Positions 8,903 through 17,327 are shown, numbered from the stretch's first letter. The stretch: DNA of 64,000 nucleotides from Phycisphaerales bacterium (GCA_023382935.1 JAHDXL010000006.1:62001-126000), one strand, 5' to 3'. Notes: generated by a model not told the origin, from the sequence alone. Numbers and translations are program-made.

Positions 8903-10329
8903 GTTTCTGGAAGCCCGACACACTGCGTTCGGTCGTGGGCGGCTCATGGGTCAGCCGTCCGGTCGATCGCACGCACGACCCGTTCGGCGTGACGATCGAC
9001 TCGCGCAAGGCGCGCCCGGGGCAGGTGTTTGTCGCCCTGGCCGGCGAGAACACCGACGGGCATCGCTTCGTCGCCCAGGCCGCCCGGGCAGGGTGCGCCA
9101 TGGCGATCGTCGAGCGCACCGACGTGGACCTTCCCGCCGACATCGGCATCATCAAGGTGGAAAGCGCGGTCGAGGCCCTGGGTCGGCTCGCCTCGGCGTA
9201 TCGGCGCTCGGCCCCATCGCTCCGCGTGGTCGCGGTCACCGGCAGTTGCGGCAAGACCACGACGGTGCGCCTCATCGACGCGGTGCTCTCGCAGCGGCTG
9301 CGCGGCTCGGCCTCCATCAAGTCCTTCAACAATGCCATCGGCGTACCGCTCACGCTGCTCAACGCCCGGCCGTCTGACAACTACGTGGTCTGCGAGGTAG
9401 GCACCAATCATCCCGGCGAGATCGAACCGCTCGCCCGCATGTGTGAGCCCGACGTGGCCGTCATCACCAACGTCGGACGCGCTCATCTCGAAGGCCTGGG
9501 TGGAGTGGACGGGGTGGCGATGGAGAAGGCTTCGCTGCTTACGCACCTGCGTCCGTCGGGCCTGGCGTTTGTCCCGGCCGAGTGTCCGCCCCTGCGCCCG
9601 CACCTGCGCAAACTCGACCGCGAGCGGATCGTGACCATCGGCGTCGGGCCGGAGGCCGACCTGCGCCTCACCGAAGTTGCCGGCGCGGCCGAGGGTGTGC
9701 GATTTTCGCTCAATGATCGCGTGAAGTTCGAGATCCCGCTGCTGGGCGAGCACAACGCGCTCAACGCGGCCATAGCGGTCGGGGTGGGGCGACGGCTGGG
9801 CCTGCGCGACGAGGAAATCCGCGCCGGGCTCAAGAAGGTGCAGGGCGCCGAGATGCGCGGGCAACTGCTCGGCGTCGGCCCGGTGCAGGTGATCAACGAC
9901 GCCTACAACGCCAACCCCGATTCGATGTTGGCCGGCCTGAAGACCCTGGCCGGCTGGCCGGGCGCCCGGCGCGTGGCGGTGGTGGGCGACATGCTCGAAC
10001 TGGGCGAATCCTCGCGCGATGAGCACCGACTGCTCGGCGAGTGGATCGGCGCCTCAGGGCGCATCGACCTGGTGATCTTCGTCGGGCAACTGGCGCACGA
10101 GGCCCATGAACCGGCGCTGCGCAGTCTTGGAGGCGAGCGCGTCCACTACTTCGATCGTCTCGACGATCGCACCGGCGAGGCGATGGCCCGACTGATTGAA
10201 CCGGGAGACGTCGTGCTGCTCAAGGCTTCGCGCCGCGTCGGGCTCGAACGACTGGTCACAGAACTGGAACGCCGCTTCGTCCCTGACATCTCTTCCCCGG
10301 CCGGCGGCCGCTCTTCGGCGCTGCACTGA
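8899..10329 (+). CDS. murF: UDP-MurNAc-tripeptide:D-Ala-D-Ala ligase MurF
   Basis: MurF joins D-Ala-D-Ala to the tripeptide precursor and completes the UDP-MurNAc-pentapeptide. The 476-residue product shows an N-terminal TIDSRKARPGQVFVALAG, the P-loop AVTGSCGKTTTVRLI near residue 112 (Cys where Asn is more common), SFNNAIGVPLTLL, and the C-terminal INDAYNANPDSMLAGLKTL. Translation probably couples to murE through the ATGA overlap. Eight bases separate its stop codon from mraY. Assignment is secure from motif order and operon position. Confidence 0.95.
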   Translation: MSFWKPDTLRSVVGGSWVSRPVDRTHDPFGVTIDSRKARPGQVFVALAGENTDGHRFVAQAARAGCAMAIVERTDVDLPADIGIIKVESAVEALGRLASAYRRSAPSLRVVAVTGSCGKTTTVRLIDAVLSQRLRGSASIKSFNNAIGVPLTLLNARPSDNYVVCEVGTNHPGEIEPLARMCEPDVAVITNVGRAHLEGLGGVDGVAMEKASLLTHLRPSGLAFVPAECPPLRPHLRKLDRERIVTIGVGPEADLRLTEVAGAAEGVRFSLNDRVKFEIPLLGEHNALNAAIAVGVGRRLGLRDEEIRAGLKKVQGAEMRGQLLGVGPVQVINDAYNANPDSMLAGLKTLAGWPGARRVAVVGDMLELGESSRDEHRLLGEWIGASGRIDLVIFVGQLAHEAHEPALRSLGGERVHYFDRLDDRTGEAMARLIEPGDVVLLKASRRVGLERLVTELERRFVPDISSPAGGRSSALH

Positions 10330-10336
10330 GGCCTGC

Positions 10337-11506
10337 ATGTTCTACCTGATCCACCAGACGCTGCGCGATTGGCTCTCCCGGCACGGGGTCTACGCCATCT
10401 TCTCGCCGCTGGACGAAATCCAGTTCCGCGCCCTGGCCGCAGTCGGCTTTGCGTTCGCGCTCGTGCTGGCGTTCGGGCGTCCGACCATTCGGCGCCTCAT
10501 CCGCATGAAGATCGGCGACTCGGGCATCACCGACGCCGAGGCCTTGCGCGAGACGGCCATCACCAAGGCCAACACTCCCACCATGGGCGGCGTGCTCATC
10601 TGCGGCTCCATCGGACTTTCCACACTGCTGTTCGCCGATCTCCTGAACTTCTATGTGCAGCTCGGGCTGGTGATCCTGATCTGGCTCAGCGTGCTCGGCG
10701 GATTCGACGACTGGCTGAAACTCACGGCCTCGCGCCGCGGCGACGGGCGCCAGGGGCTCTACGCCTGGGAAAAACTCGTCTTCCAACTCGGCATTGCCGT
10801 GCTGGCCGGGGTGTTCATCTACCGGCAGGGCAACACCGAGGCTGCGCGCGATGTGGCCCATGTGCTCAACCTCCCCTTCCAGAAGACCTATGTCTCGCAG
10901 ATTGGGGGGTTATCAGATGGGCTGATCTTCTTGCCGATGGGCGCCTTCGTGATCATCGCCACGCTGATGATCGCCGGCCTTTCCAATGCCGCCAACATCA
11001 CCGACGGCATGGACGGGCTGGCCACGGGCATCAGCGGCGTCGTCTCGCTCTCCCTGCTGTTGCTGGCGTTGATTGCTGGCACAGAAACCTGGGCCCACTA
11101 TCTCCTGGTGCCCAACGTGGTCGGCTCCAACGAACTGGCGGTGCTGGCCGGATCGATGGCTGGAGCGTGTCTTGGCTTCCTCTGGTGGAACTGCGCGCCC
11201 GCAATGGTTTTCATGGGCGACACCGGCTCCCTGGCGCTGGGCGGGCTGATTGGCTACCTGGCCGTCGTGCTGCGGCAGGAAGTCGTGGCGTTGATCCTGT
11301 GCGGTGTCTTTTTGGTGGAAATCGGCTCGGTGGTGCTCCAGGTGGGTTACTTCAAACTCACCGGGGGCAAGCGCATCTTTCGTTGTGCGCCGTTTCACCA
11401 CCACCTGCATCTCGGGGGCTGGGCCGAGCAGCAGGTGGTCGTCCGCCTGTGGATCATCTCCATTCTGCTGGCCGTGATCGGGCTGGCCAGCATCAAGGTG
11501 CGTTAG
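10337..11506 (+). CDS. mraY: Phospho-N-acetylmuramoyl-pentapeptide-transferase MraY
   Basis: MraY transfers phospho-MurNAc-pentapeptide to undecaprenyl phosphate in the inner membrane, making lipid I. The 389-residue product has about ten membrane segments. Family motifs appear in order: KANTPTMGGVLI, GGFDDWLKL, SNAANITDGMDGLATG, PAMVFMGDTGSLALGG and FHHHLHLGGWAEQQVV. The start MFYLIHQTLRDWL matches the usual N-terminus and lies eight bases after the murF stop. The classical murD-ftsW-murG genes do not follow; an FHA-kinase gene begins 28 bases downstream instead. Confidence 0.96.
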   Translation: MFYLIHQTLRDWLSRHGVYAIFSPLDEIQFRALAAVGFAFALVLAFGRPTIRRLIRMKIGDSGITDAEALRETAITKANTPTMGGVLICGSIGLSTLLFADLLNFYVQLGLVILIWLSVLGGFDDWLKLTASRRGDGRQGLYAWEKLVFQLGIAVLAGVFIYRQGNTEAARDVAHVLNLPFQKTYVSQIGGLSDGLIFLPMGAFVIIATLMIAGLSNAANITDGMDGLATGISGVVSLSLLLLALIAGTETWAHYLLVPNVVGSNELAVLAGSMAGACLGFLWWNCAPAMVFMGDTGSLALGGLIGYLAVVLRQEVVALILCGVFLVEIGSVVLQVGYFKLTGGKRIFRCAPFHHHLHLGGWAEQQVVVRLWIISILLAVIGLASIKVR

Positions 11507-11534
11507 CGGGCCGGGGGAGATTGCGTTTCATATA

Positions 11535-13808
11535 GTGGAGCCGTCGGGTTCGGGTGGTCCGTCCCGTCTCTTGGGGAACTGTCGCTTGTATCGCATCGAC
11601 TTGCAAGTGGGCGAACAGGGCGGGGGCTCGCAGTTCTCTGTCACGCTGGCGGTCGGCCAGGACTGCGTGCTCGGTCGCGCCCGCACCTGCTCGGTCGTGA
11701 TCGACGACACCATGGCGGCCGACCGGCACTGCCGTCTCTTCCTCGACGCCGGGCGAGTCATGGTGGAAAACCTCGACCAGGAGATCGGCACCTGCCTCAA
11801 CGGCGATTTCGTCGCCGACCCCATGCCGGTCCGGGACGGGTCAGAACTCCTCGTCGGCACGACCGTGCTGATCGTGAGCATACGTCCCGGGGAAGCGGGC
11901 GACCCGGGGCGCGAGCGGTTCGCCGTTGAATCGAAGCCTGACCAGACGACGGCGCTCGACGAAACCGCGACCCAGGAGCCTCACAAGCCAGAGTCATCGC
12001 GGATGCGGGACGCAGCAACGACCGCGTCGGCGACGCAGGAAGCCGCGACGTGGGAGGTGCATCCCTTCGAGCCGCCCGCGGCGCCGACGCCTGAAGAAGA
12101 CGCGGTCACGCCGACACCCGAGCCGCCCACCCGCCCGCCTGCCCGACCCGAACCCCTTCGGGCCGAGCCGCCTCGAGCGCGAGCGCCCGAGCCTGAGCCT
12201 CTGCCGCCGTTCCAGCCACCGGGCCGCAGGGTCGAGCCGGGCGAGCGATCGGAAGCGGGGGTCAGCGGGGCCGGAGCCGCGCGCTCGTGGGCGCATGCGA
12301 TGACCTACAGCGCCGACGCCGACCTAGTGACGCGCATCGAGGCCGACCTGCGGCAGGAGTTTGCCGATCGCGTCGCCTCGCGCGACCGCGAGACGATGCG
12401 GGCGCTGGTGAAGCGCGGCATCGAGCGGGCACACGGTTACGGGCTCGAGCAGGAGGACCACATCTACCAGTTCCTCCGCTGCATGGTCATGCTCGACGAC
12501 GAGATCGACGGGCGCAACCCTGACACTGAGGACGTCTGGCTGACGCTCAATCATGCACGCCGTCCGGCCGCCCAGCGCATCGAGCGGGCTGTCAAGATCG
12601 CCTCACGCATCGCCGGCGAGCGCAGCGGCTCGCGCTCCAGGTCTGGCGCCGTCATGCGCCCGCCTTCGCGACCGTCCGCTCGTCCTGCCGCGCCCGAACC
12701 CATCGCCGCGGCCGCGGGCACGCAGGCGCCGGCCGCGGTCTCCAGCCCCGACGAAGAAACGGCTGCGGGTGACGTTTCGGCCGGCACGCGCGCAACGCGC
12801 GGCACGCCGCCCCCGCCACCGGACGCCGGTACCGCTGAGGCGCTGCCCGAGATCGAGGGCTTCCTCATCAAGGAGGAGATCGGCGCAGGGGGCATGGGTC
12901 GCGTGTTCCTGGCGTACGACAATCAACTCGACAAGGACGTGGCCATCAAGGTGCTGCGCTCGGTTGACCCCGAAGCCCAGGAGCAGTTGCAGCATGAGGC
13001 CCGCGCCGCCGCCCGGCTCGAACATCCCAACATCGTGCAGGTCTCGCGCTTCGAGAAACTCGGACGCGGCGGCTTCTATGTCATGCAGTTCGTCCGCGGG
13101 CTCGACGGCTCCAAACTGGTCAAGAAGTTCGAAAGCGCGGGGGCCCACCAGTTGCCCGGCGAGCAGGTGCTCAAGGCCGCCGGCGTCGACTCCAAGCGTT
13201 CACCGGCCGAACTGCGCGAACTGCTGGTGCCCGACAAGAACGCCTACTACCGGCTCGTGGCCTACTGGATCGCCGGGGTGGCCGACGGGCTGGAACGAGC
13301 CCACTCCGAGGGTGTCCTGCACCGCGACATCAAGCCGAGCAACCTGCTGCTTTCGGGCGACGGGCGCATGATGGTGACCGACTTCGGGCTGGCCGCCCGA
13401 CCGGCCGATCGTCAGGGCATCGGGCGCGCCCGAGTCGGCACGCCGCGCTACCTCTCGCCCGAGCGTGTGGCCGACTGGGCCTCGTTCTCGGACGAAGTCC
13501 AGCACCGCGACGCCCGGGCCGACGTGTGGAGCCTTGGTGCGGTCCTCTACGAGTTCCTGACCTACCGCCCGGCCTTCAAAGGGAGCGTTCCCGAAGTCCT
13601 CCGCGCGATCGTCACCGAGAGCCCGGCCCCGCCCAATACCCTGGTTTGGTCGGTCCCAGAGGGCCTCCAGCGGATCTGCCTGATGGCGATGGCCCGGCGG
13701 CCCGAGGACCGCTTCATCAAGTCCGGCGACATGGCCGAATCGCTCCGCGGGTGGATCCGTGTCGATACGGGCATCGACAAGAAGGGGCGAATTCCCTTCC
13801 TCACATGA
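11535..13808 (+). CDS. FHA domain-containing serine/threonine protein kinase
   Basis: The 757-residue protein combines three parts. An N-terminal FHA-like phosphothreonine-binding domain (about residues 25-115) includes CVLGRARTCSVVIDDTMAAD and RVMVENLDQEIGTCLNG. A Pro/Ala/Glu-rich linker follows, with a helical block at about residues 255-350. A complete Hanks-type kinase domain occupies about residues 440-750: GAGGMGRVFLA, VAIKVL (Lys472), HRDIKPSNLLL (Asp598), DFG and GTPRYLSPE. Usual planctomycete kinases carry a membrane segment after the kinase domain, and none is seen here. The GTG start at 11535 lacks a Shine-Dalgarno, and downstream TTG codons are alternatives. Position next to mraY suggests a link to wall synthesis, but this is inference. 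Confidence 0.88.
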   Translation: MEPSGSGGPSRLLGNCRLYRIDLQVGEQGGGSQFSVTLAVGQDCVLGRARTCSVVIDDTMAADRHCRLFLDAGRVMVENLDQEIGTCLNGDFVADPMPVRDGSELLVGTTVLIVSIRPGEAGDPGRERFAVESKPDQTTALDETATQEPHKPESSRMRDAATTASATQEAATWEVHPFEPPAAPTPEEDAVTPTPEPPTRPPARPEPLRAEPPRARAPEPEPLPPFQPPGRRVEPGERSEAGVSGAGAARSWAHAMTYSADADLVTRIEADLRQEFADRVASRDRETMRALVKRGIERAHGYGLEQEDHIYQFLRCMVMLDDEIDGRNPDTEDVWLTLNHARRPAAQRIERAVKIASRIAGERSGSRSRSGAVMRPPSRPSARPAAPEPIAAAAGTQAPAAVSSPDEETAAGDVSAGTRATRGTPPPPPDAGTAEALPEIEGFLIKEEIGAGGMGRVFLAYDNQLDKDVAIKVLRSVDPEAQEQLQHEARAAARLEHPNIVQVSRFEKLGRGGFYVMQFVRGLDGSKLVKKFESAGAHQLPGEQVLKAAGVDSKRSPAELRELLVPDKNAYYRLVAYWIAGVADGLERAHSEGVLHRDIKPSNLLLSGDGRMMVTDFGLAARPADRQGIGRARVGTPRYLSPERVADWASFSDEVQHRDARADVWSLGAVLYEFLTYRPAFKGSVPEVLRAIVTESPAPPNTLVWSVPEGLQRICLMAMARRPEDRFIKSGDMAESLRGWIRVDTGIDKKGRIPFLT

Positions 13809-13862
13809 GCGCCGATTCGCCCTGATTTCATGGACTGGCGCGCCAACAGCCGATAGCATTCG

Positions 13863-13890
13863 TTGCGGTGCGTAATTCCTTGGCTATATT
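13863..13890 (+). promoter_or_regulatory. Putative promoter of the FHA gene
   Basis: TTGCGG (13863-13868) and TATATT (13885-13890) are 16 bases apart, 24 bases before the ATG at 13915. The -10 box matches five of six consensus positions and lies in a locally AT-rich stretch of a GC-rich spacer. Confidence 0.4.
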
Positions 13891-13914
13891 GACCTTGCGC
13901 GCGGTGATCCGGAA

Positions 13915-14697
13915 ATGAGTCAGGTCGACCGCTCCATCGTCGAGGTTGAACCCATCGAGGGCAAGGAACTGCCCGAGATGACGATTCGTCTCGGCCCCGG
14001 CGGACTCTTCGTCGAGGGCGACGAGTTCACCGGCCGGCGCAAGATCCCTCGGGGCGAGTGGGTCGCCGTCGGGGACGTGCGCATCCGCATCCGTCGCGCT
14101 TCCGACCTGCAGGAAGAGGGCGAGGTCAACAGCGCCAACTGGACCCGCCCCGAACTGCTCGTCTCCACGCTCGACAACGGACACGTCCGCCGACTTCGCT
14201 CCATCCTGCCCATGGAAGAGGGAGCCGACGTCCTCATCGGGCGCAGCGGCAAGAAGAATGACATCATCCTCAATGACGAGCACGTCTCGCGCCGGCACAT
14301 GCGCATTGTCGTCCGCGGCGGGCGCCATCTCATCGAAGACCTCGGTTCACGCTGGGGCACCTACGTCAATGATGAGCGCGTCGAGAGCCCCACGCCGCTC
14401 GCGCATGGCGATGAGATCCGCGTCGGCAAGTCGGTAATGCGCTTTGTCAAGTTCTCCGACGGGTTTGACATTGCGACCACCAGCGCCGACAGCGGCGGCC
14501 AGCGATCGGTCAGCCAGCGCCCCTCTTGGGTGTCGGCCTCGCCAATGCACGACTCGATGACGATCACCGCCACCACGCTGCTGGCCTCGCCCGAGCAGGG
14601 CCTGCCCCCGCCGCGACCGATGCCGCCCACCCCCCGCGCCGAGGAGGACGTCTCCGTCTCGGCCAAACTGACCGGGTGGATGCGGAAGAAGAAGTAG
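13915..14697 (+). CDS. FHA domain protein
   Basis: The 260-residue soluble protein has one clear forkhead-associated domain at about residues 100-185: VLIGRSGKKNDIILNDEHVS, RRHMRIVV, LIEDLGSRWGTYVND and HGDEIRVGKSVMRFV. FHA domains bind phosphothreonine peptides. The N-terminal 90 residues form a separate beta-rich region without a known match. The C-terminal tail is Pro/Ser-rich and ends in a basic run, GWMRKKK. It lies 106 bases after the FHA-kinase gene and is a plausible substrate or reader of that kinase, though no experiment here shows it. It has no signal peptide or membrane segment. Confidence 0.85.
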   Translation: MSQVDRSIVEVEPIEGKELPEMTIRLGPGGLFVEGDEFTGRRKIPRGEWVAVGDVRIRIRRASDLQEEGEVNSANWTRPELLVSTLDNGHVRRLRSILPMEEGADVLIGRSGKKNDIILNDEHVSRRHMRIVVRGGRHLIEDLGSRWGTYVNDERVESPTPLAHGDEIRVGKSVMRFVKFSDGFDIATTSADSGGQRSVSQRPSWVSASPMHDSMTITATTLLASPEQGLPPPRPMPPTPRAEEDVSVSAKLTGWMRKKK

Positions 14698-14716
14698 CGA
14701 TCTTCTGGCACGAGGA

Positions 14717-14775
14717 GGCCCGGTTTCCAACTGGCATTGCCATCGGGGAGGGCCGGTTTCCAGCCGGCCGTGGGC
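14717..14775. repeat. Two imperfect direct repeats of a GGTTTCCA motif
   Basis: Copies of the pattern GGCCSGGTTTCCARCYGG start near 14717 and 14750, in a 209-base spacer with no gene. The second copy has its own short inverted symmetry (GCCGGTTTCCAGCCGGC). It reads as a degenerate intergenic repeat next to the hairpin at 14790-14847. Confidence 0.4.
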
Positions 14776-14789
14776 ACGGCGCTTCAACC

Positions 14790-14847
14790 AGCCCCGACCG
14801 CGAGGGAGCGGTTTCACGACGTGCATTCCTCCCTCACGGTCGGGGCT
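14790..14847. repeat. Long inverted repeat, REP-like hairpin or terminator
   Basis: AGCCCCGACCGCGAGGGAG (14790-14808) pairs with CTCCCTCACGGTCGGGGCT (14829-14847). This makes a 19-bp stem with one G-T pair and a 20-base loop. It lies downstream of the FHA gene and upstream of the methyltransferase. The stem could stop FHA transcription, but the lack of a T run and the neighbouring repeats suggest a dispersed REP-like element. Confidence 0.6.
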
Positions 14848-14906
14848 CGTAGAGGCGAGAACGGCGTCGGTGGCGCGGGAGGCGCGCGGCCGCTACGCTG
14901 TGGGCC

Positions 14907-15860
14907 ATGAGCAGCGCCAAGGTGCGTCCCGCCCTCGAGTTCGAAGGTCAGCCGGTCAAGGCGTTGAAGCCGACGCACTGTTTCACGCACCCGACGTCGG
15001 GCGTGGAGGCGCGGGTGTGGGTGGGCGACTGCCGCGAGATTCTGCCGCGCCTGCCGGAGATTCAGCGGTCGGAACTGGACCTGGTGTTTGCCGATCCGCC
15101 GTTCAACTGGGCGCGGGCGTATGACGAGTGGGACGACCAGATGGCCGACCACGAGTATCTTGACTTCACCTACGACTGGCTGGACCTGTGCGCCGGCGGG
15201 TTGAAGGACACGGGCTCGCTGTGGGTGAACATTCCCGATGACTGGGCGGCCGAGATCGTGGTGCACCTCAAGCAGCGCGGGATGACGATGGTGAACTGGT
15301 GCATCTGGCACTATCGCTTCGGGCAGAATACCAAGGGGCGGTTCATCAACAGCAAGGTGCACGTACTGTATTTCAGCAAGCACCCGACCAGGCGGACGTG
15401 GAACCCCGAGCCGGTGCTCGAGACCAGCGACCGGCGGGCCATCTATGGCGACCCGCGCACCGAGTCGAAGCGCGACGGCATGCCCGCGGGCCTGCGCGTG
15501 CCGATGGACGTGTGGTACGGCAAGTTCTGGGGCCGCGTGCAAGGCAACAACCTCGAACGCCGTCACTACCACGACAACCAGTTGCCCGAGGTGTATCTCG
15601 AGCGCGTCATCGCGTGCAGCAGCAATCCGGGCGACCTGGTGCTCGACCCGTTCCTGGGCAGCGGCACCACGGGCGTGATGGCCCACGCAATGGGGCGTCG
15701 CTTCATCGGCACCGAGTTCAGCGTGCAGAACGCGAAGAACGCCGTGGAGCGGATGAAAGCCGGGCCAGTGCGCGAGATCGGTTCGACGCGCGGGGCGTCA
15801 ACAGCCATCTTTGAAACTCGCAGGGTTTCGCGCCAAGCCAAGCCCCCCAAAGGGGCGTGA
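14907..15860 (+). CDS. Site-specific DNA methyltransferase (beta-class, N6-adenine or N4-cytosine)
   Basis: The 317-residue protein has motif IV first (LVFADPPFNW, DPPF at residues 63-66) and the SAM-binding motif later (LDPFLGSGTTGVMAHAMGRR near residue 248). That is the order of beta-class amino-methyltransferases. These modify A at N6 or C at N4 in a specific DNA site. No restriction endonuclease or specificity subunit lies on either side, so it appears to be a solitary enzyme. It starts at ATG 14907 without a Shine-Dalgarno, with TACGCT (14894-14899) ending seven bases before. The last 20 residues are basic and unconserved in look. The recognition site cannot be read from the sequence. 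Confidence 0.87.
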   Translation: MSSAKVRPALEFEGQPVKALKPTHCFTHPTSGVEARVWVGDCREILPRLPEIQRSELDLVFADPPFNWARAYDEWDDQMADHEYLDFTYDWLDLCAGGLKDTGSLWVNIPDDWAAEIVVHLKQRGMTMVNWCIWHYRFGQNTKGRFINSKVHVLYFSKHPTRRTWNPEPVLETSDRRAIYGDPRTESKRDGMPAGLRVPMDVWYGKFWGRVQGNNLERRHYHDNQLPEVYLERVIACSSNPGDLVLDPFLGSGTTGVMAHAMGRRFIGTEFSVQNAKNAVERMKAGPVREIGSTRGASTAIFETRRVSRQAKPPKGA

Positions 15861-16180
15861 GATCGGTTGGAGCGGGCGTCCCGGGTTTCCCGGTGGGTCT
15901 GGGGTGTGGCACGGTCTCACGGGCGGGGCACCCATGCTACCGGGAACTCCATTTCCCTCGCCGGGCACTCCTCCCGTCGCCGGACATGAAGCATGTCCGG
16001 CGCCCCCCGCTCTCGCTCCGCCCCACAAAGGGACACCCCGCCGGAACGTCCGCGCGGGGTGCGAAGATGGGGTGCTTGGAATTGCGAAGCGCCCGTTCGG
16101 GCGGCCTTCAACCGCTCAACGCTTCCGGCGCCGGCCCATTGCACCCGGGCGAGGGCGAAACGCGCCTATCGTGCGCCATC
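15861..16180. other. Gene-free spacer with hairpin
   Basis: I see no credible gene in these 320 bases. The spacer holds several short GC-rich partial repeats and one perfect hairpin at 15978-16002. The region is probably intergenic repeat material between the methyltransferase and the small membrane protein gene. Confidence 0.5.
15978..16002. repeat. Perfect 11-bp hairpin with 3-base loop
   Basis: CGCCGGACATG, loop AAG, CATGTCCGGCG forms a tight stem. It lacks a following T run, so it is more like a dispersed palindromic repeat than a standard terminator, although either is possible 117 bases after the methyltransferase stop. Confidence 0.55.
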
Positions 16181-16387
16181 ATGGTCGGGTGGCTGATCTT
16201 TGCGGCGAGTCTGGCGGTGGTCGGGTCGCTCCTGACGCTGCTGTGGTGGCGGGTGGGCGACCAGTGGGCCGACGAGGAGCACAAGCGATTCCGGGCCGGG
16301 CCCGACGACGGGGCCCCGGGGGCGGGGGCGCAGGTGGTGCGTGGGTTCGGGGCCAGTGCGGAGGAGCCGGACACCGGCCGCCCGTGA
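16181..16387 (+). CDS. Small single-pass membrane protein (68 aa)
   Basis: The product begins MVGWLIFAASLAVVGSLLTL, one clear membrane segment, followed by a polar tail WWRVGDQWADEEHKRFRAGP and a Gly/Ala-rich end. No family is recognised. The stop codon directly abuts the truA start at 16388, so the two are probably co-translated. TATCGT at 16167-16172 lies eight bases before the ATG and may be its -10 box. Confidence 0.6.
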   Translation: MVGWLIFAASLAVVGSLLTLLWWRVGDQWADEEHKRFRAGPDDGAPGAGAQVVRGFGASAEEPDTGRP

Positions 16388-17290
16388 ATGCCGCGCTACA
16401 AACTCGTCATCGCCTATGACGGGACCGACTTCCACGGGTGGCAGAAGCAGCACCCGCCCGCCGAGGCCGAGCACACCAAGCCCGAACAGGTCATGGACCC
16501 GCAGCATACGTCGAGCGTGCCGGAGGGGCGGGTGGCGCTGCGGACGGTGCAGGAGGTGGTCGAGCACGCGGTGCGGCGGGTGTGCCGCGAGATGGTGCTC
16601 CTGACCGGTGCCAGCCGCACCGACGCGGGTGTGCACGCGGCCGGGCAGGTGGCGGCGTTCACCTCCAGCCCGGAAGCGCCGCGCGGCGTGGGATGGCCAG
16701 CCGAACGCGGGTGCGATCGGCTGGTGCGGGCGATCAACGGCTCGCTGCCGTCCGACGTGGTGGTGAGATCGGCCCGAGTCGTCGCCGACGACTTCGACCC
16801 CATCGGCGATGCGATCGAGAAGGAATACACTTACACCATCCTCACCGGCGAGCAGCGGCCCATCTGGGAGCGCAAGTATGCGTTCGCGACTTGGTACGCG
16901 CTGAACGCGGCGGCGATGGCACAGGCGGCGGCGATACTGGAGGGCGAGCACGACTTCGCCAGTTTCGCCCAGATCCACCACGGGCGCGCCAGCACGGTGC
17001 GGACGATCTTCCGCTGCCGCGTCGAGCCGTCATCGCGAGAAGATGCAGTGGGCCAGCGCATCGTCATTCGCGTGAGCGGCAACGGCTTCCTCTACAACAT
17101 GGTGCGGATCGTGGCCGGCACGCTGCTGGAAGTGGGGCGCGGGCGGATCGAGCCCGGGGCGATGGTCGGCATCATCGCCGCGAGCGATCGCCGGGTCGCC
17201 GGCCCGACGCTGCCGCCCGAGGGCCTGAGGCTGGAGTGGGTGAGGTACGGGGAAGAGGCGGACAGGCCGGGAGCCGAAGAGACGGCGTGA
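16388..17290 (+). CDS. truA: tRNA pseudouridine(38-40) synthase TruA
   Basis: TruA isomerises uridines 38-40 in the tRNA anticodon stem. The 300-residue product begins YKLVIAYDGTDFHGWQKQ and carries the catalytic Asp79 in GASRTDAGVHAAGQVAAF. The C-terminal half has FASFAQIHHGRASTVRTIF and GNGFLYNMVRIVAGTLLEVG. About 28 extra residues (roughly 22-50, HPPAEAEHTKPEQVMDPQH onward) sit between the first strand and the RTVQEVVEHA helix. That makes the protein longer than the usual 240-270 residues. The start abuts the upstream small gene, and the gene converges with fabF. Confidence 0.94.
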   Translation: MPRYKLVIAYDGTDFHGWQKQHPPAEAEHTKPEQVMDPQHTSSVPEGRVALRTVQEVVEHAVRRVCREMVLLTGASRTDAGVHAAGQVAAFTSSPEAPRGVGWPAERGCDRLVRAINGSLPSDVVVRSARVVADDFDPIGDAIEKEYTYTILTGEQRPIWERKYAFATWYALNAAAMAQAAAILEGEHDFASFAQIHHGRASTVRTIFRCRVEPSSREDAVGQRIVIRVSGNGFLYNMVRIVAGTLLEVGRGRIEPGAMVGIIAASDRRVAGPTLPPEGLRLEWVRYGEEADRPGAEETA

Positions 17291-17301
17291 GGAAGTGGCC
17301 G

Positions 17302-17322
17302 GGCATCCTCCTGCCTGATGCC
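17302..17322. terminator. Weak hairpin between truA and fabF
   Basis: GGCATC and GATGCC form a 6-bp stem around a 9-base loop in the 37-base gap between two converging stop codons. The stem is short and has no T run, so only its position supports a terminator role. Confidence 0.35.
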
Positions 17323-17327
17323 TGCTG

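Noticed and set aside
14907-15860. Restriction-modification system
   Set aside because: Only the methyltransferase is present; the neighbours are an FHA protein and truA with a small membrane protein.
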